A stretch of 64,000 bases of DNA from Thomasclavelia ramosa DSM 1402 (GTDB lineage Bacteria > Bacillota_I > Bacilli_A > Erysipelotrichales > Coprobacillaceae): assembly GCF_014131695.1 (NCBI RefSeq), contig NZ_CP036346.1, positions 434,001-498,000 of the forward strand, written 5' to 3'. Below the pieces are notes generated by a model. It was not told where the DNA came from. It worked only from the letters and a program-made list of their open reading frames with translations, and made no database searches. The position numbers and the translations under genes are program-made. Position 1 is the first letter of the stretch. The number at the start of each line of letters is the position of its first letter. This document shows positions 32,452 to 39,349 of this stretch, piece by piece.

Positions 32452-32925
32452 ATGAAAAAAATGAATGTTTTAAATAATATGAATTACATGGACACATACA
32501 ATGCGATTACTGGAGCGGTAGTCGCTTTTTTAAGCTTTATTTTTGGAGAACACTGGATTTTATTTGCTTTGTTCTTATTATTTAATGTTATTGATTGGAT
32601 TACTGGCTGTATGAAATCGAAATTGGCCAATAAAACCAATTCGCAAAAAGGATGGCTAGGTGTCTTAAAGAAATTAGGCTATTGGATTATGATTCTTGTG
32701 GCTTTTGCTGCATCTGTTTTATTTATAGAGATTGGCACTACACTAGGAATTGATCTTGGCATTACAACATTAATCGGATGGTTTGTATTAGGGTCATTAG
32801 CTGTTAATGAGATTAGATCAATCATAGAAAATCTTGTAGAAGCAGGTTATAACGTACCATCCATTTTAACAAGAGGTTTAGAAGTGGCGGATAAATTAAT
32901 TAATAAAGAAAGTGGGGATAATTAA
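32452..32925 (+). CDS. Phage holin (toxin secretion/holin family)
   Basis: About 157 aa. Three to four hydrophobic segments (AITGAVVAFLSFIFGEHWILFALFLLFNVIDWITG, YWIMILVAFAASVLFIEI, TTLIGWFVLGSLAVNEI) with the motif NVIDWITGCMKSKLANKTNSQKGWLGVLKKLGYW are typical of Phage_holin_4. It permeabilises the membrane to release the endolysin. The start is ATG 32452 or 32461; both follow AAGGTGAGG. Confidence 0.88.
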   Translation: MKKMNVLNNMNYMDTYNAITGAVVAFLSFIFGEHWILFALFLLFNVIDWITGCMKSKLANKTNSQKGWLGVLKKLGYWIMILVAFAASVLFIEIGTTLGIDLGITTLIGWFVLGSLAVNEIRSIIENLVEAGYNVPSILTRGLEVADKLINKESGDN

Positions 32926-32926
32926 C

Positions 32927-33184
32927 ATGGAATTAAATGAAACTATCGAAATGATGAATAGTAACGGTTATAAAGAGAGATTTAGAGGTGAGTATTTTCA
33001 AGCAAAAATCCGTTATGATAAATTAGATGCAATGACTGTTAAATATGAAGCTGGAACTTTAAACTTTAGACCTAGTTGTTCTTTAGAACTTTTAAAAGAG
33101 CAAAAAGGGTATATGGGTAATTATATTAGATGCTTAAAAATTCGTGCAGAAATCGAAGGAATTGATTTAAAGGAGGATAAATAA
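32927..33184 (+). CDS. crAss001_48-related small phage protein
   Basis: 85 aa. MELNETIEMMNSNGYKERFRGEYFQAKIRYDKLDAMTVKYEAGTLNF and CLKIRAEIEGIDL match a small family widespread in phages and labelled crAss001_48-related. Function unknown. It sits between holin and endolysin and is followed closely by the latter. Confidence 0.6.
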   Translation: MELNETIEMMNSNGYKERFRGEYFQAKIRYDKLDAMTVKYEAGTLNFRPSCSLELLKEQKGYMGNYIRCLKIRAEIEGIDLKEDK

Positions 33185-33185
33185 T

Positions 33186-33932
33186 ATGGCAGTATTAACA
33201 GCATCACAATTAGTGGATAAAGTAAAAGCAGTAGCAAATACAGCTACTGCTTATAAATTAGGAACTTTCGGAAATAAAACATCTGGTGGTAAAAGACAGT
33301 GGGATTGCTCTGGTTTGTTAAAAGGAATCTTATGGGGCTATCCTGATAATGGTAAATATTTAAAGAATGGTGTATTGGATCAGAATGCTGATACTATTAT
33401 TAGTAAGTGTAGCGGAGTGTCTACGGATTTTAGCAATATTGTTTCAGGTGAAATCGTCTGGATGAAAGGTCATATGGGTATTTATATTGGTAATGGCAAA
33501 GTAGTTGAAGCTACTCCTAAATGGGATAATGGTGTTCAAGTTTCAACTTGTGCTAATGTTTCAAATGGATCTAAATCTAGAAAATGGACTAAACATGGCA
33601 AAAGTCCCTATATTGATTATGGCACTACTGTATCAACCCCTGCACCAGAACCTTCTCAACCTGTCGATGACTGGTTAAATAGATTAAATGCAGAAATTGC
33701 TAGACAAGGATTCTCCAGTTATCCAACTGTAAAAAAAGGTGCGAAGGGTGGTATTACTAGATTAATTCAAGAACGATTAAACAGTGTGGGATTTAATTTG
33801 GTTGTTGATGGGGACTTTGGCAAAAAGACTAAAGAAGCTATTATCGTGTTTCAAAGAAATCGTGGTCTTGTTCAAGATGGTGTAGTAGGATCTAATACAT
33901 GGGACTGGTTATTAAAAGGAACTAAAATGTAA
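33186..33932 (+). CDS. Endolysin: NlpC/P60-type hydrolase plus peptidoglycan-binding domain
   Basis: 248 aa. The N-terminal catalytic domain has RQWDCSGLLKGILWG (Cys), GHMGIYIGNGKVVEATPKW (His) and a C-terminal proline-rich linker. The last 65 residues (KKGAKGGITRLIQERLNSVGFNLVVDGDFGKKTKEAIIVFQRNRGLVQDGVVGSNTW) form a PG_binding_1 domain. It degrades cell wall peptides at lysis. No signal peptide, so it depends on the holin. Confidence 0.9.
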   Translation: MAVLTASQLVDKVKAVANTATAYKLGTFGNKTSGGKRQWDCSGLLKGILWGYPDNGKYLKNGVLDQNADTIISKCSGVSTDFSNIVSGEIVWMKGHMGIYIGNGKVVEATPKWDNGVQVSTCANVSNGSKSRKWTKHGKSPYIDYGTTVSTPAPEPSQPVDDWLNRLNAEIARQGFSSYPTVKKGAKGGITRLIQERLNSVGFNLVVDGDFGKKTKEAIIVFQRNRGLVQDGVVGSNTWDWLLKGTKM

Positions 33933-33937
33933 AGATT

Positions 33938-34120
33938 ATGGAAAAGGTATACTTAAAAATAAATGCTGAAGATATTCAGGGGAACTGTTTAAACACAAGG
34001 ATAGAGTATACCCTTTTGTATATGGGGCTATCTCATAGTATTATTAATAATGGGTATCGCGATATACACGTAAACAATAAATATATAAAATTCAAGCCTA
34101 GGTCACACACATTGATCTAG
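33938..34120 (+). CDS. Possible small protein after the lysin, 60 aa
   Basis: ATG 33938 lies 6 bp after the lysin stop and has only a weak site (AAAGATT). The product MEKVYLKINAEDIQGNCLN... looks protein-like but is not recognised. Its stop codon lies inside the terminator hairpin, as is common for last genes of an operon. Confidence 0.35.
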   Translation: MEKVYLKINAEDIQGNCLNTRIEYTLLYMGLSHSIINNGYRDIHVNNKYIKFKPRSHTLI

Positions 34121-34128
34121 GCTTTTTT
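34094..34128 (+). terminator. Late operon terminator
   Basis: AAGCCTAGGTC (34094-34104) pairs with GATCTAGGCTT (34114-34124), followed by TTTT. It ends the structural and lysis operon. A near copy lies at 34671. Confidence 0.9.
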
Positions 34129-34135
34129 GTATAAA

Positions 34136-34173
34136 GAAAAACACAGTGACATGGGAATGAACACTGTGTTTTT
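34136..34173. terminator. Bidirectional terminator hairpin
   Basis: AAAAACACAGTG and CACTGTGTTTTT form a perfect 12-bp stem around a 13-nt loop (ACATGGGAATGAA). With A and T runs on both sides it can act in either direction. The loop contains GGGA, like the hairpins further right. Confidence 0.75.
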
Positions 34174-34251
34174 AGCATAATTTTGGAATACGTACTATGC
34201 TTAATAAAAGTATATAATAATAAGTAATTATTTTCAATAAACTTTATATAA

Positions 34252-34498
34252 AAAGAGCACAAGCCCAAAACGGGAGAGGTGAACTTGTACTCTTTGTATA
34301 CTTTCGAATATTGTTAATGGGAGAGGAACAATATTCTATTGTACAAAAATAATATTTGTACGCAATCTATTCTACTACATTATACAAAATATGCAAATGT
34401 ATTAAACTTTTAAATAAAAGAGCACAAGGCTCTAGTGAGGAGATATCTCTTTTGTGCTCTTGGTTGGGTATGGCTAAGGGGAAAGGAGGACCATACCC
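34252..34498 (+). ncRNA. Array of hairpins with purine-rich GGA loops
   Basis: H1: AAAGAGCACAAG (34252-34263) with CTTGTACTCTTT (34284-34295), loop containing CGGGAGAGGTG. H2: perfect GAATATTGTT/AACAATATTC (34306-34336), loop AATGGGAGAGG. H2b: GTACAAA/TTTGTAC (34341-34361), AU loop. H3: AAGAGCACAA/TTGTGCTCTT (34418-34461), loop with GTGAGGAGA. H4: perfect GGGTATGG/CCATACCC (34466-34498), loop CTAAGGGGAAAGGAGGA. H1 and H3 share the left arm AAAAGAGCACAAG. No ORF explains them. Shine-Dalgarno-like or CsrA-like GGA motifs in loops suggest an RNA that titrates a GGA-binding partner. A TATAAT (34212-34217) upstream may serve as -10. Confidence 0.5.
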
Positions 34499-34670
34499 TA
34501 TTATACAACTATTGGAATTATAGTGGGGATCAATAATTGTACAATATCAATTATAGTTATTTGTCATTTTTTATCAACTTGTATACTCGATATTAATCAT
34601 AATTTCTACTCATAGTGTTATAAGCAACGATTACCAGAATTTTTGCATCAATAAAAGAAATATAAAGTTT

Positions 34671-34703
34671 AAGCCTAGGTCTAATTGATCTAGGTTTTTT
34701 TTT
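34671..34703 (+). terminator. Duplicated terminator
   Basis: AAGCCTAGGTC (34671-34681) and GATCTAGG (34687-34694) plus nine T repeat the 34094 terminator, including the flanking AT-rich ATATAAA. The two copies bracket the hairpin array, suggesting duplication or cassette insertion. Between 34499 and 34670 only AT-rich sequence with weak inverted repeats is seen. Confidence 0.75.
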
Positions 34704-34817
34704 CATTTTTTTGGATAAAATAGAAGTATTAAAAAAATATTACATATATATATATTAATAGTTGAAAATAAAAATAAGGGATGAAAATTGGTGTTTAAAG
34801 GAATCATATTACTTATT

Positions 34818-34870
34818 TTTGTAACATTTATTGCAATTTTAATCAAAAAATGTTACAAATGTGGTATCAT
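34818..34870 (+). promoter_or_regulatory. 12-bp inverted repeat and extended -10 before the Panacea gene
   Basis: TTTGTAACATTT (34818-34829) and AAATGTTACAAA (34848-34859) are perfect inverted repeats 18 nt apart. TGTGGTATCAT with -10 TATCAT (34865-34870) follows, 41 bp before the ATG at 34911. The repeat core GTAAC/GTTAC equals the phage operator half site at 203-284. It may be the autoregulatory operator of the Panacea protein or a CI-type site. The same stretch is also an open frame from TTG/GTG 34788/34791 encoding a hydrophobic helix. Confidence 0.5.
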
Positions 34871-34910
34871 GAAAGTGGATAAAGATGTAATAAGAAAAGG
34901 GGAGTGTGAA

Positions 34911-35339
34911 ATGAAATCAAAATATGATGCTTTAGAATTATCAAAAAAAGTAATTTCACTTGCAGAAGAAAATGGTTTATATATTAGTAATTTACAATTA
35001 CAAAAAGTGATGTATTATATACAAGGAAATTTCATGAAAGAATTTAATAAAAAGGCATTTTTAGATAATATTGAATGTTGGGAATATGGGCCTGTGATAA
35101 AAAAAATATGGAGCACTTTTAATGTCTATGGAAGAAGCCCAATTAGAGGAATAAACTCACAACTAAATATTACAGAAGACGAAAAATGTTTAATTATATC
35201 TATATTAAAGGATAAATTAAGCATGAATGTTTGGAGATTAGTGGATGAGACTCACGATGAATTGCCATGGAAAAATGCAAATCATAGCGGTAGTTCTATA
35301 CTTTCAGATGCAGATATGGTGGAGTATTTTTGTAAATGA
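34911..35339 (+). CDS. Panacea-domain (SocA/DUF4065) antitoxin-like protein
   Basis: 142 aa from ATG 34911 after AAGGGGAG. YISNLQLQKVMYYIQGNFMKEFNKKAFLDNIECWEYGPVIKKIWSTFNVYGRSPI is the Panacea/GepA/SocA pattern (LQKxxYYxQG...EAWxYGPV). Panacea proteins are antitoxins able to pair with many toxin folds (PanAT systems) or act as proteolytic adaptors. Upstream in-frame codons from 34788 would add a membrane helix and CYKCG; I prefer the shorter form because of the ribosome site and promoter. It overlaps the next gene by 4 bases. Confidence 0.8.
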   Translation: MKSKYDALELSKKVISLAEENGLYISNLQLQKVMYYIQGNFMKEFNKKAFLDNIECWEYGPVIKKIWSTFNVYGRSPIRGINSQLNITEDEKCLIISILKDKLSMNVWRLVDETHDELPWKNANHSGSSILSDADMVEYFCK

Positions 35340-36049
35340 AAAAGCCTGAAAATTTTATTGATTTTTGCGAGTCTTTAGCTTTACCTTATTCTCAGGCTAA
35401 ACAATATTTTAATGATGTTATTATAAAAATAGATATTTATAATGATTCAGCTTATTTTTATGATTATTTTGGAAATTTAGAATCAAAAAAACAGGATACT
35501 GTCTATAATAATTTAGTTCGCCTTTATGATGTAACTAAAGAAAGTTGTGAAGCATCAATGAAGACGTTTAAACAGCAGACAGATTCATTATATGGTCAAA
35601 AAAGGGAAATAATTAGCAGATTAAATAAAAATGATGATTTTAATGAACTGGATTCATTTATGGAAAAAATAACAAAAATAATGAATGATTATAATGCCGA
35701 ATATAACAAATCTTATAAGTTATCTATTTTAAATCAGCTATTAAATACAGCTGATAATTATAGAAGAAAAAAAGAATCTGTAGATTTACTAACATGTGAG
35801 GAAAAATGCAAAAATTCGAAATCTAATCAAGATACACTTGATTCAAAATTGAAAACTATTAAAATAATAATACCAATTTTTTCATCTATGTTATCTATAT
35901 TTTTCTGTTTGGGTATTTTATATATTTATTTAAAAATGGGTAAGACGATGTTTATGCAATTATTTGAAGATTATATAATTGTAGTATTTATTTTTCCAAT
36001 GATTTCATCACTAGTTTACCATATTTATAACAAATACAAAAATATATAG
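35336..36049 (+). CDS. Coiled-coil protein with two C-terminal membrane helices, putative PanT-type toxin
   Basis: 237 aa, ATGA overlap with the Panacea gene. Residues 1-165 are helical and polar with coiled-coil segments (KKQDTVYNNLVRLYDVTKESCEASMKTFKQQ; KNSKSNQDTLDSKLKTIK). Two strong membrane helices follow (IIIPIFSSMLSIFFCLGILYIYL; YIIVVFIFPMISSLVYHIY). No enzyme motif. A membrane protein coupled to Panacea fits PanAT pairs whose toxin damages the membrane. It could instead be a defence effector whose partner is the Panacea protein. The sequence itself is not recognised. Confidence 0.65.
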   Translation: MKKPENFIDFCESLALPYSQAKQYFNDVIIKIDIYNDSAYFYDYFGNLESKKQDTVYNNLVRLYDVTKESCEASMKTFKQQTDSLYGQKREIISRLNKNDDFNELDSFMEKITKIMNDYNAEYNKSYKLSILNQLLNTADNYRRKKESVDLLTCEEKCKNSKSNQDTLDSKLKTIKIIIPIFSSMLSIFFCLGILYIYLKMGKTMFMQLFEDYIIVVFIFPMISSLVYHIYNKYKNI

Positions 36050-36083
36050 TTAGTAGAGTCAAAAATATGAAGACAAGTATAAT

Positions 36084-36134
36084 AAAGAACACAGTAATTT
36101 TTTAAGAAGGGAAAGATTTTGTGTTCTTTTTTTG
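36084..36134 (+). terminator. Terminator of the Panacea operon
   Basis: AAAGAACACA (36084-36093) pairs with TGTGTTCTTT (36120-36129), followed by TTTT. The loop contains AAGAAGGGAAAGA, again purine-rich, and the stem resembles H1/H3 of the hairpin array. Confidence 0.8.
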
Positions 36135-36160
36135 TATTTAAAAACGTCCTAAAATGTACT

Positions 36161-36182
36161 AAATAAGTAACAAATAAGTAAC
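36161..36182. repeat. Tandem 11-bp repeats, candidate attachment-site arm
   Basis: AAATAAGTAAC occurs twice back to back (36161-36171, 36172-36182), followed by AAATCGCC and, at 36190-36220, a sequence ending CTAGCG then a T run. Short direct repeats beside a prophage end resemble integrase arm-binding sites, so this may be attR. The left end is outside the window, so the core cannot be identified. The remaining gap to 36395 is AT-rich with only a weak hairpin (CGATTA/TAATCG at 36268-36285). Confidence 0.35.
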
Positions 36183-36392
36183 AAATCGCCTGAAACCCGC
36201 ATTCTAGCGTGTGTTTTTTTTCAAGACTTGAAATTTTTTCATGGTTTATTAAAAATAATGAGCTTTACGATTAGTCCGTTAATCGGTTAAATGACTAGTA
36301 TTTATTAGGATTTGTATTATTTTTATAGATTTTGTAAATATCATTAGAACTTAGATAATATAAAGATTATTTAAAATAAAAAAATATTTTTA

Positions 36393-36401
36393 TGATATAA
36401 T
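36393..36401 (+). promoter_or_regulatory. Extended -10 promoter of the lipoprotein gene
   Basis: TGATATAAT (-10 at 36396-36401) lies 20 bp before the ATG at 36422. It is the first host-type promoter after the prophage. Confidence 0.6.
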
Positions 36402-36421
36402 AGCTTGTGGAGGAGAGGATA

Positions 36422-36883
36422 ATGCAACAATTAAAGAAATTTATTTGTTTATTACTATTTCTTTTTATAATGACAGCCTGTCAAGAAAAAATAGCATATG
36501 ATAAGGAATGGGCGGCAAATTTTGCACAGCAGCAAGTTAAGGCTATGGATGGATATCGTCTGGAGGGAGTATATTTTTATCAAGGAAATCATATTAGGGT
36601 AAATGATCAAAAGGTTGGTAAGGCAGTTGTCGTGAAAGCAGTAGTTAGATACTATGATGTTTTTAAGGATCCAAACAAATATGAGCTTGTTTCTGTTTTT
36701 GATGAATCAAACATTGATTTAGCAGGACAAGGATATATTTACGGTGAAGATGGAGATAGGTTATTAGGGGTCGATCAAATAGATGTTTATGATTCCAATC
36801 AACCAATTAAGTATCTTCGGGCTATGGATGATAAAGACATTAGTGAAGTTAATCGAAAATTAAATACTGTGCAAATAAAATAA
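36422..36883 (+). CDS. Small secreted lipoprotein, unknown
   Basis: 153 aa from ATG 36422 after GGAGGAGAGG. A signal peptide ends in the lipobox MTAC (MQQLKKFICLLLFLFIMTAC), so Cys20 is the likely lipidated residue. The mature part is mixed alpha/beta with no recognised domain. It is probably the first chromosomal gene right of the prophage. Confidence 0.7.
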   Translation: MQQLKKFICLLLFLFIMTACQEKIAYDKEWAANFAQQQVKAMDGYRLEGVYFYQGNHIRVNDQKVGKAVVVKAVVRYYDVFKDPNKYELVSVFDESNIDLAGQGYIYGEDGDRLLGVDQIDVYDSNQPIKYLRAMDDKDISEVNRKLNTVQIK

Positions 36884-36903
36884 AAAAGCATCTTTAAATT
36901 GTT

Positions 36904-36942
36904 CCCTATAGAGTAAACACGATAAATGTGTTTTCTATAGGG
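36904..36942. terminator. Bidirectional terminator between convergent genes
   Basis: CCCTATAGA (36904-36912) pairs with TCTATAGGG (36934-36942); inner AAACAC pairs with GTGTTT. It separates the lipoprotein gene from the convergent nucleoside phosphorylase. Confidence 0.75.
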
Positions 36943-36966
36943 TCAGTTTAGTATGATGCTTTTAGT

Positions 36967-37779
36967 TTACCAATTTTTTATAATGCCTTTTACTAAAGTA
37001 ACTAGGTCTTTTTCTGCTTTATTAGCCGCTTCTACAACTTCTTGGTGATTTAATTCTTGGTTTGAAAGTCCTGCGGCTTTATTAGTGATCAACGAAATTC
37101 CCAGAGTTTTCATATCACAGTGACGAGCAACAATGGCTTCTGGTACAGTGGACATTCCCACTGCATCAGCACCTAAGGCTCTATATGCTAATATTTCTGC
37201 TGGTGTTTCATACATTGGGCCTTTAAAAAAAGCATAGACACCATCTTTTAAACTAATATTATTGTCATCGGCAACTTGATGAGCAAGTTTTCCTAATTTT
37301 CGATTATAGACTTCACTCATATCTTTAAAACGAGGGCCGAATTCATCGAGATTAGGACCACGTAGTGGGCTTGGGGCAAATAAACCAATATGATCTTTAA
37401 TCAGCATAATTTGTCCAGGATTTAAATCTTCACGGATTCCTCCGCAAGCATTAGTTAAAATTAAATTATCAATTCCCAGTCTTTTAAATACACGAATTGG
37501 CAGTGTAACAATATCCATGTCATTGCCTTCATAATAATGAAAACGTCCTTTCATGGCAATTACTGTTTTATTTTCTAATGTACCGATAATTAACTTGCCG
37601 GCATGTCCAATGAGATTAGAAATCGGGAAATGGGGGATATCGCGATAATCTAATTCGATAGGATTTTCAATTTCATCTGCAAGTGGGCCTAGACCTGAAC
37701 CGAGAATGATTGCTAAATCAATTTTTCCATGATATTGGGTCTTAATATAGTTTGTTGCTTCATTGATTTTAATGTACAT
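36967..37779 (-). CDS. punA: Purine nucleoside phosphorylase, trimeric type
   Basis: 270 aa. AIILGSGLGPLADEI (phosphate loop), GRFHYYEG, LTNACGGI, GPMYETPAEILAYRALGADAVGMSTVPE (purine pocket) and ISLITNKAAG are the class I PNP motifs. It cleaves inosine and guanosine with phosphate to free base and ribose-1-phosphate. Monocistronic, with extended -10 TGCTATAAT and AGGAGG. Confidence 0.93.
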   Translation of the reverse strand: MYIKINEATNYIKTQYHGKIDLAIILGSGLGPLADEIENPIELDYRDIPHFPISNLIGHAGKLIIGTLENKTVIAMKGRFHYYEGNDMDIVTLPIRVFKRLGIDNLILTNACGGIREDLNPGQIMLIKDHIGLFAPSPLRGPNLDEFGPRFKDMSEVYNRKLGKLAHQVADDNNISLKDGVYAFFKGPMYETPAEILAYRALGADAVGMSTVPEAIVARHCDMKTLGISLITNKAAGLSNQELNHQEVVEAANKAEKDLVTLVKGIIKNW

Positions 37780-37800
37780 ATGTCATACCTCCTAGACTCA

Positions 37801-37833
37801 ATTATAGCATAAACTTTTAAGATGTATTATAAT
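37801..37833. promoter_or_regulatory. Divergent promoters of punA and the DUF1653 gene
   Basis: On the minus strand TGCTATAAT (complement of 37801-37809) drives punA. On the plus strand TATAAT (37828-37833) lies 25 bp before the GTG at 37858. The plus -10 makes the ATG at 37822 too early to be the start of the downstream gene. Confidence 0.6.
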
Positions 37834-37857
37834 GAAAATAGAAAAAGTGGTGAGAAC

Positions 37858-38010
37858 GTGGAACGAAAATTAAAGACTCGACATTTATATCGACATTTCA
37901 AAGGCAAACTATATTATGTTATGAATATTGGGTTAGATAGTGAAACATTGGAGGAAGTTGTTATTTATCAAGCTATGTATGATGATAAAAAATATTTATT
38001 CGTTCTTTAG
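37858..38010 (+). CDS. DUF1653 domain protein
   Basis: 50 aa from GTG 37858 after GTGGTGAG. RHLYRHFKGKLYYVMNIGLDSETLEEVVIYQAMYDDKKYLFVL is the DUF1653 pattern (RHYKGxxY...HSETxExxVxYxxLY). A small single-domain protein of unknown role. Confidence 0.75.
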   Translation: MERKLKTRHLYRHFKGKLYYVMNIGLDSETLEEVVIYQAMYDDKKYLFVL

Positions 38011-38095
38011 AAATGTTTTTATCAAAAGTTGATATAAAGAAGTACCCAAATGTAGAATAAACATATCGTTTTGAGGAGTACGAGGAGGAAGACTG

Positions 38096-39328
38096 ATGAA
38101 TCAAGCGGCATATCGATTAGAACAGACGAAATTAACAGATAGTAAGGTTTTTCGTGATGCAGTACATAATTATATTCATGTAGATCAACCATTGATATTA
38201 GATTTAATCAATAGTCATGAAATGCAGCGACTTCGGAGAATCAAGCAATTAGGCGGGACGCATCAGGTCTATCAAAGTGCGGAACATTCGCGTTTTTGTC
38301 ATTCTTTAGGGGTTTACTTTATTGCTCGAAAAATGATTTTTAATAGTGCAATTGGAGCCTATTTAAATGATTATGATAAGTTAACAGTAATGTGTGCAGC
38401 TTTACTCCATGATATTGGTCATGGTCCATTTTCGCATTGTTTTGAAGATGCCTTTGATTTAAACCACGAAGCATATACAATTAAAATTATTAACGGAAAG
38501 ACCGAAGTACATGATCTTTTAGAAAAATTTGATCATGGTTTTTCACATAGAGTAAGTAGTGTTATTGAAAAAACACATCCTAATAAAATTTTAGTACAGA
38601 TGGTTTCGAGTCAACTTGATGCTGATCGGATGGATTATTTACTTAGAGATTCTTATTTTAGTGGTACTACTTATGGGCAATTCGATTTATCCCGAATTTT
38701 ACGAGTGATGGCTGTTTGTGATGGAAAGATCGTTTTTAAGAATTCTGGTGTACAAGCAATCGAGAATTATATTTTAGCCAGATATCATATGTATTGGCAA
38801 GTTTATTATCACCCCACAGCCCGGAGTTATGAACAGGTATTAATTAGTATTTTTAGGAGAATGAAAGATCTTTATGCAGCTGGTTATGATTTTGGAGATA
38901 TTCGTTATTTAAAGCCGTTTCTTGATGGACATGTCGATGAAAATGATTATACTAAATTAGATGAGGGGATCGTTTTTTATTATTTTACAGTCTTAAAAGA
39001 AGGCAATGACGAGATTTTGAAAGATTTATGTACACGCTTTTTAGATCGACGATTGTTTATTTATCATGATCTGCTCGATCAACATGAAAAACAATTAGCT
39101 GAATCATTTTATGAAAAAAAAGGCTATGATCCTCGTTATTATGTTGTAAGTGATGATCAAAGCCAAGTTCCCTATCGTTATTATGGAAATACTGAAGAAC
39201 TCAGTGAAATTGAAATATTAATTGATGAAGAACTCCGGTTTTTACCAGAAGTATCAGAAATTGTTGGGGCAATTGTAAATTCTAAGAAAAATAAAAATGA
39301 TCATAAGATTTTCTATCCCGAAGTGTAA
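38096..39328 (+). CDS. HD-domain hydrolase (YwfO-like)
   Basis: 410 aa. VFRDAVHNYIHVDQPLILDLINSHEMQRLRRIKQLGGTHQVYQSAEHSRFCHSLGVY, then ALLHDIGHGPFSHCFE (HD) and QLDADRMDYLLRDSYFSGTTYGQFD are typical of SAMHD1/YwfO-like dNTP or nucleotide phosphohydrolases. All HD ligands are present (H...HD...D). It probably affects nucleotide pools; the true substrate is not known. Start after GAGGAGGAAG. Confidence 0.88.
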   Translation: MNQAAYRLEQTKLTDSKVFRDAVHNYIHVDQPLILDLINSHEMQRLRRIKQLGGTHQVYQSAEHSRFCHSLGVYFIARKMIFNSAIGAYLNDYDKLTVMCAALLHDIGHGPFSHCFEDAFDLNHEAYTIKIINGKTEVHDLLEKFDHGFSHRVSSVIEKTHPNKILVQMVSSQLDADRMDYLLRDSYFSGTTYGQFDLSRILRVMAVCDGKIVFKNSGVQAIENYILARYHMYWQVYYHPTARSYEQVLISIFRRMKDLYAAGYDFGDIRYLKPFLDGHVDENDYTKLDEGIVFYYFTVLKEGNDEILKDLCTRFLDRRLFIYHDLLDQHEKQLAESFYEKKGYDPRYYVVSDDQSQVPYRYYGNTEELSEIEILIDEELRFLPEVSEIVGAIVNSKKNKNDHKIFYPEV

Positions 39329-39349
39329 ACTTCGGGATTAGTCTTTTTT
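39315..39349. terminator. Bidirectional terminator
   Basis: ATCCCGAAGT-GTAA-ACTTCGGGAT (39315-39338) is a perfect stem followed by TTAGTCTTTTTT. It overlaps the stop of the HD gene and the stop of the convergent PBP gene. Confidence 0.85.

Noticed and set aside
34252-34498. CRISPR array
   Set aside because: Only one arm sequence is shared between two hairpins; there is no regular repeat-spacer pattern and no cas gene.
36190-36220. tRNA 3' end as attachment core
   Set aside because: The sequence around the CTAGCG motif does not fold into T and acceptor arms of a tRNA.
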